Source of the DNA: Pontibacter coccineus
Lineage (GTDB): Bacteria > Bacteroidota > Bacteroidia > Cytophagales > Hymenobacteraceae
Assembly (NCBI RefSeq): GCF_030546575.1
Contig: NZ_JAUOTN010000010.1
Coordinates: 62,001 to 126,000 of the forward strand
Length of the DNA: 64,000 nt
Reading direction: 5' to 3'
Shown: positions 63,309 to 64,000 of the stretch, in pieces
Layout: each line of letters starts with the position of its first letter
Numbering within the stretch: position 1 is the first letter of the stretch
Translations under genes and position numbers: made by a program
The notes under the pieces: generated by a model
Databases searched by the model: none
Seen by the model: the letters and a program-made list of their open reading frames with translations, nothing else
Told to the model about the DNA's origin: nothing

Positions 63309-63719
63309 TTATTCATTCTCTTCAAACCATTTCACAATGGAGGGCATGTTTCTTTCAAATCCACCAGGGATAAAGAATTCAGCAGGCCTATTCGCTTGTC
63401 TGTTTGGTTTTTAAAGTCGTGCGCTGTCTTTGACGGAATTCTGATAAAAGCTCCTTTATCAGAATTCCGTCAATCCATTTGTCGCCAATGAATGTTGAGG
63501 CTGTTCCTTCCAGTAAATAAATACTTCGTCATTATCTTCATGTTGGTGCTGACCAGGACCATTAGCATTAGGCTCTAACCACCATTCCGAAATACTGTTT
63601 TTCTCATTCGTTTCATTTTCATCGGCTTTAAATATGGCTGTCATATTGCCACAGTTATAAACTCGCCCTTCTCCGCTTGAAAGAATCAGAGCATCCGTAT
63701 GCTTGTCTTTATGTTTCAT
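63309..63719 (-). pseudogene. Cupin-domain gene broken by three -1 frameshifts
   Basis: Reading from ATG at 63719: KHKDKHTDALILSSGEGRVYNCGNMTAIFKAD, then SISEWWLEPNANGPGQHQHEDNDEVF in frame 1; LEGTASTFIGDKWID in frame 2; KGAFIRIPSKTAHDFKNQTDKRIGLLNS in frame 3; and FIPGGFERNMPSIVKWFEENE to TAA 63309-63311 in the first frame again. Joined, they form a complete quercetinase-like cupin with the HQHEDNDE metal motif. Each join needs one missing base; two lie in T runs, and one lies at the foot of a perfect 18-base hairpin (63431-63472). The gene is probably inactive, unless these are sequencing errors. Confidence 0.82.
63431..63472. repeat. Perfect 18-base inverted repeat inside the cupin pseudogene
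   Basis: TGACGGAATTCTGATAAA (63431-63448) and its exact reverse complement (63455-63472) flank AGCTCC. On the coding strand the copy at 63431-63448 encodes the authentic FIRIPSK part. The other copy, at 63455-63472, sits where conserved cupin codons would be expected. It is not a terminator site. Confidence 0.9.
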
Positions 63720-63727
63720 ATATTTTC

Positions 63728-64000
63728 TTAATGCTGATAACATCTCCCATTCGCACTGGTTGTCATGCGCTTGCACCTCGCTCCGGCCTTGGTAGTGCCT
63801 GAACACTGCCTGCTGCTGGTCGATGAATTGCTGCTCACACGGGTACCTTGGTATGCAGCGGGGGCAATTGCATTTCCAGCTGAACCTGTCGAAGGCTTGC
63901 ACACGCTACAGGCCGTTAGCCCCTCGGCCTGAGCCTCTGCTACCGTTGTTTCGAACGAGCTTTTGAGGTAACGACAGGTCTGAACGTGGTACTTGGCACC
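63728..64000 (-). CDS. C-terminal end of a protein with YHxxxCxYL/CxxCKP and RCKR-type cysteine motifs (partial)
   Basis: A minus-strand frame enters at 64000 and runs 90 codons to TAA 63728-63730. The visible tail has KYHVQTCRYLKSSFE then AEAQAEGLTACSVCKPSTG, and after a serine-rich linker QCSGTTKAGARCKRMT and NGRCYQH. Both blocks are the cysteine-rich tails seen at the C-terminus of Bacteroidota secreted thermonuclease-like or DNA-binding proteins (zinc-binding in appearance). The N-terminal catalytic part, if any, is outside the window, so family is inferred from the tail only. A longer frame in another phase overlaps it, but its N-terminal part has no family character. Confidence 0.75.
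   Translation of the reverse strand, partial: GAKYHVQTCRYLKSSFETTVAEAQAEGLTACSVCKPSTGSAGNAIAPAAYQGTRVSSNSSTSSRQCSGTTKAGARCKRMTTSANGRCYQH

Noticed and set aside
63459..63902. 147-codon open frame on the minus strand taken as one protein
   Set aside because: Its first 60 codons read the cysteine-motif gene at 63728-64000 in the wrong frame and its end is the frameshifted part of the cupin gene. Two separate genes explain the DNA better.

Overview
The window reads as chromosomal DNA of an aerobic Bacteroidota bacterium of the Cytophagales. My best guess is Pontibacter or a near relative in the Hymenobacteraceae. Supporting signs are a secreted hydrolase with a type IX secretion C-terminal domain (38118-39509), polysaccharide-degrading and sulfatase enzymes, many Bacteroidota lipoproteins, -7 boxes of the TAnnTTTG type, weak Shine-Dalgarno sites, and an octamer AGGTATAG/CTATACCT scattered over both strands in genes and gaps. 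The genus call is inference. I see no rRNA, complete tRNA, CRISPR array, transposase or phage gene.

Layout. 1-19 kb is housekeeping and envelope: topoisomerase IB, an M16 and two M48 peptidases, an App1-like phosphatase, MtgA, a Lon-domain protein, a phosphoesterase, a lipid kinase, an L,D-transpeptidase-like protein, two DUF4199 paralogues, an ABC-F protein and an outer-membrane barrel. 19-24.4 kb holds two tiny tandem membrane proteins, 3-hydroxybutyryl-CoA dehydrogenase, DapD, a glycosyltransferase and FabH. 24.4-29.8 kb is a complete tro/ytg-like metal uptake locus: DtxR/MntR regulator, TroA-like binding protein, ATPase and two permeases. The first permease carries its own C-terminal DtxR-like domain, like chlamydial YtgCR, and three hairpin-forming intergenic repeats separate parts of the locus. 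Thioredoxin-like and MnmE genes follow.

32-42 kb looks accessory. It has a metallo-beta-lactamase-fold protein, a tRNA-Leu(UAA) anticodon-arm fragment, a GH15 plus glucose-dehydrogenase pair with more AT-rich codons, then GC-rich genes (GHL10 glycosidase, type IX-secreted SGNH esterase, amino-acid permease) that lack the octamer. 42.8-49.7 kb has a flippase-like protein coupled to a second permease and a divergently read UDP-galactopyranose mutase/glycosyltransferase/GH-A operon. 50-64 kb holds a nuclease-like protein, a sugar transporter broken by one in-frame stop, GH92, a DnaQ-like exonuclease, a sulfatase with its formylglycine-generating enzyme, an SRPBCC protein and an HNH endonuclease.

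The last 12 kb is rich in decay: the transporter nonsense codon, a DcaP-like porin fragment, an SRPBCC/VOC chimera, and a cupin gene with three frameshifts around a perfect hairpin. The window ends inside a gene on the minus strand whose tail carries two cysteine-rich motifs.
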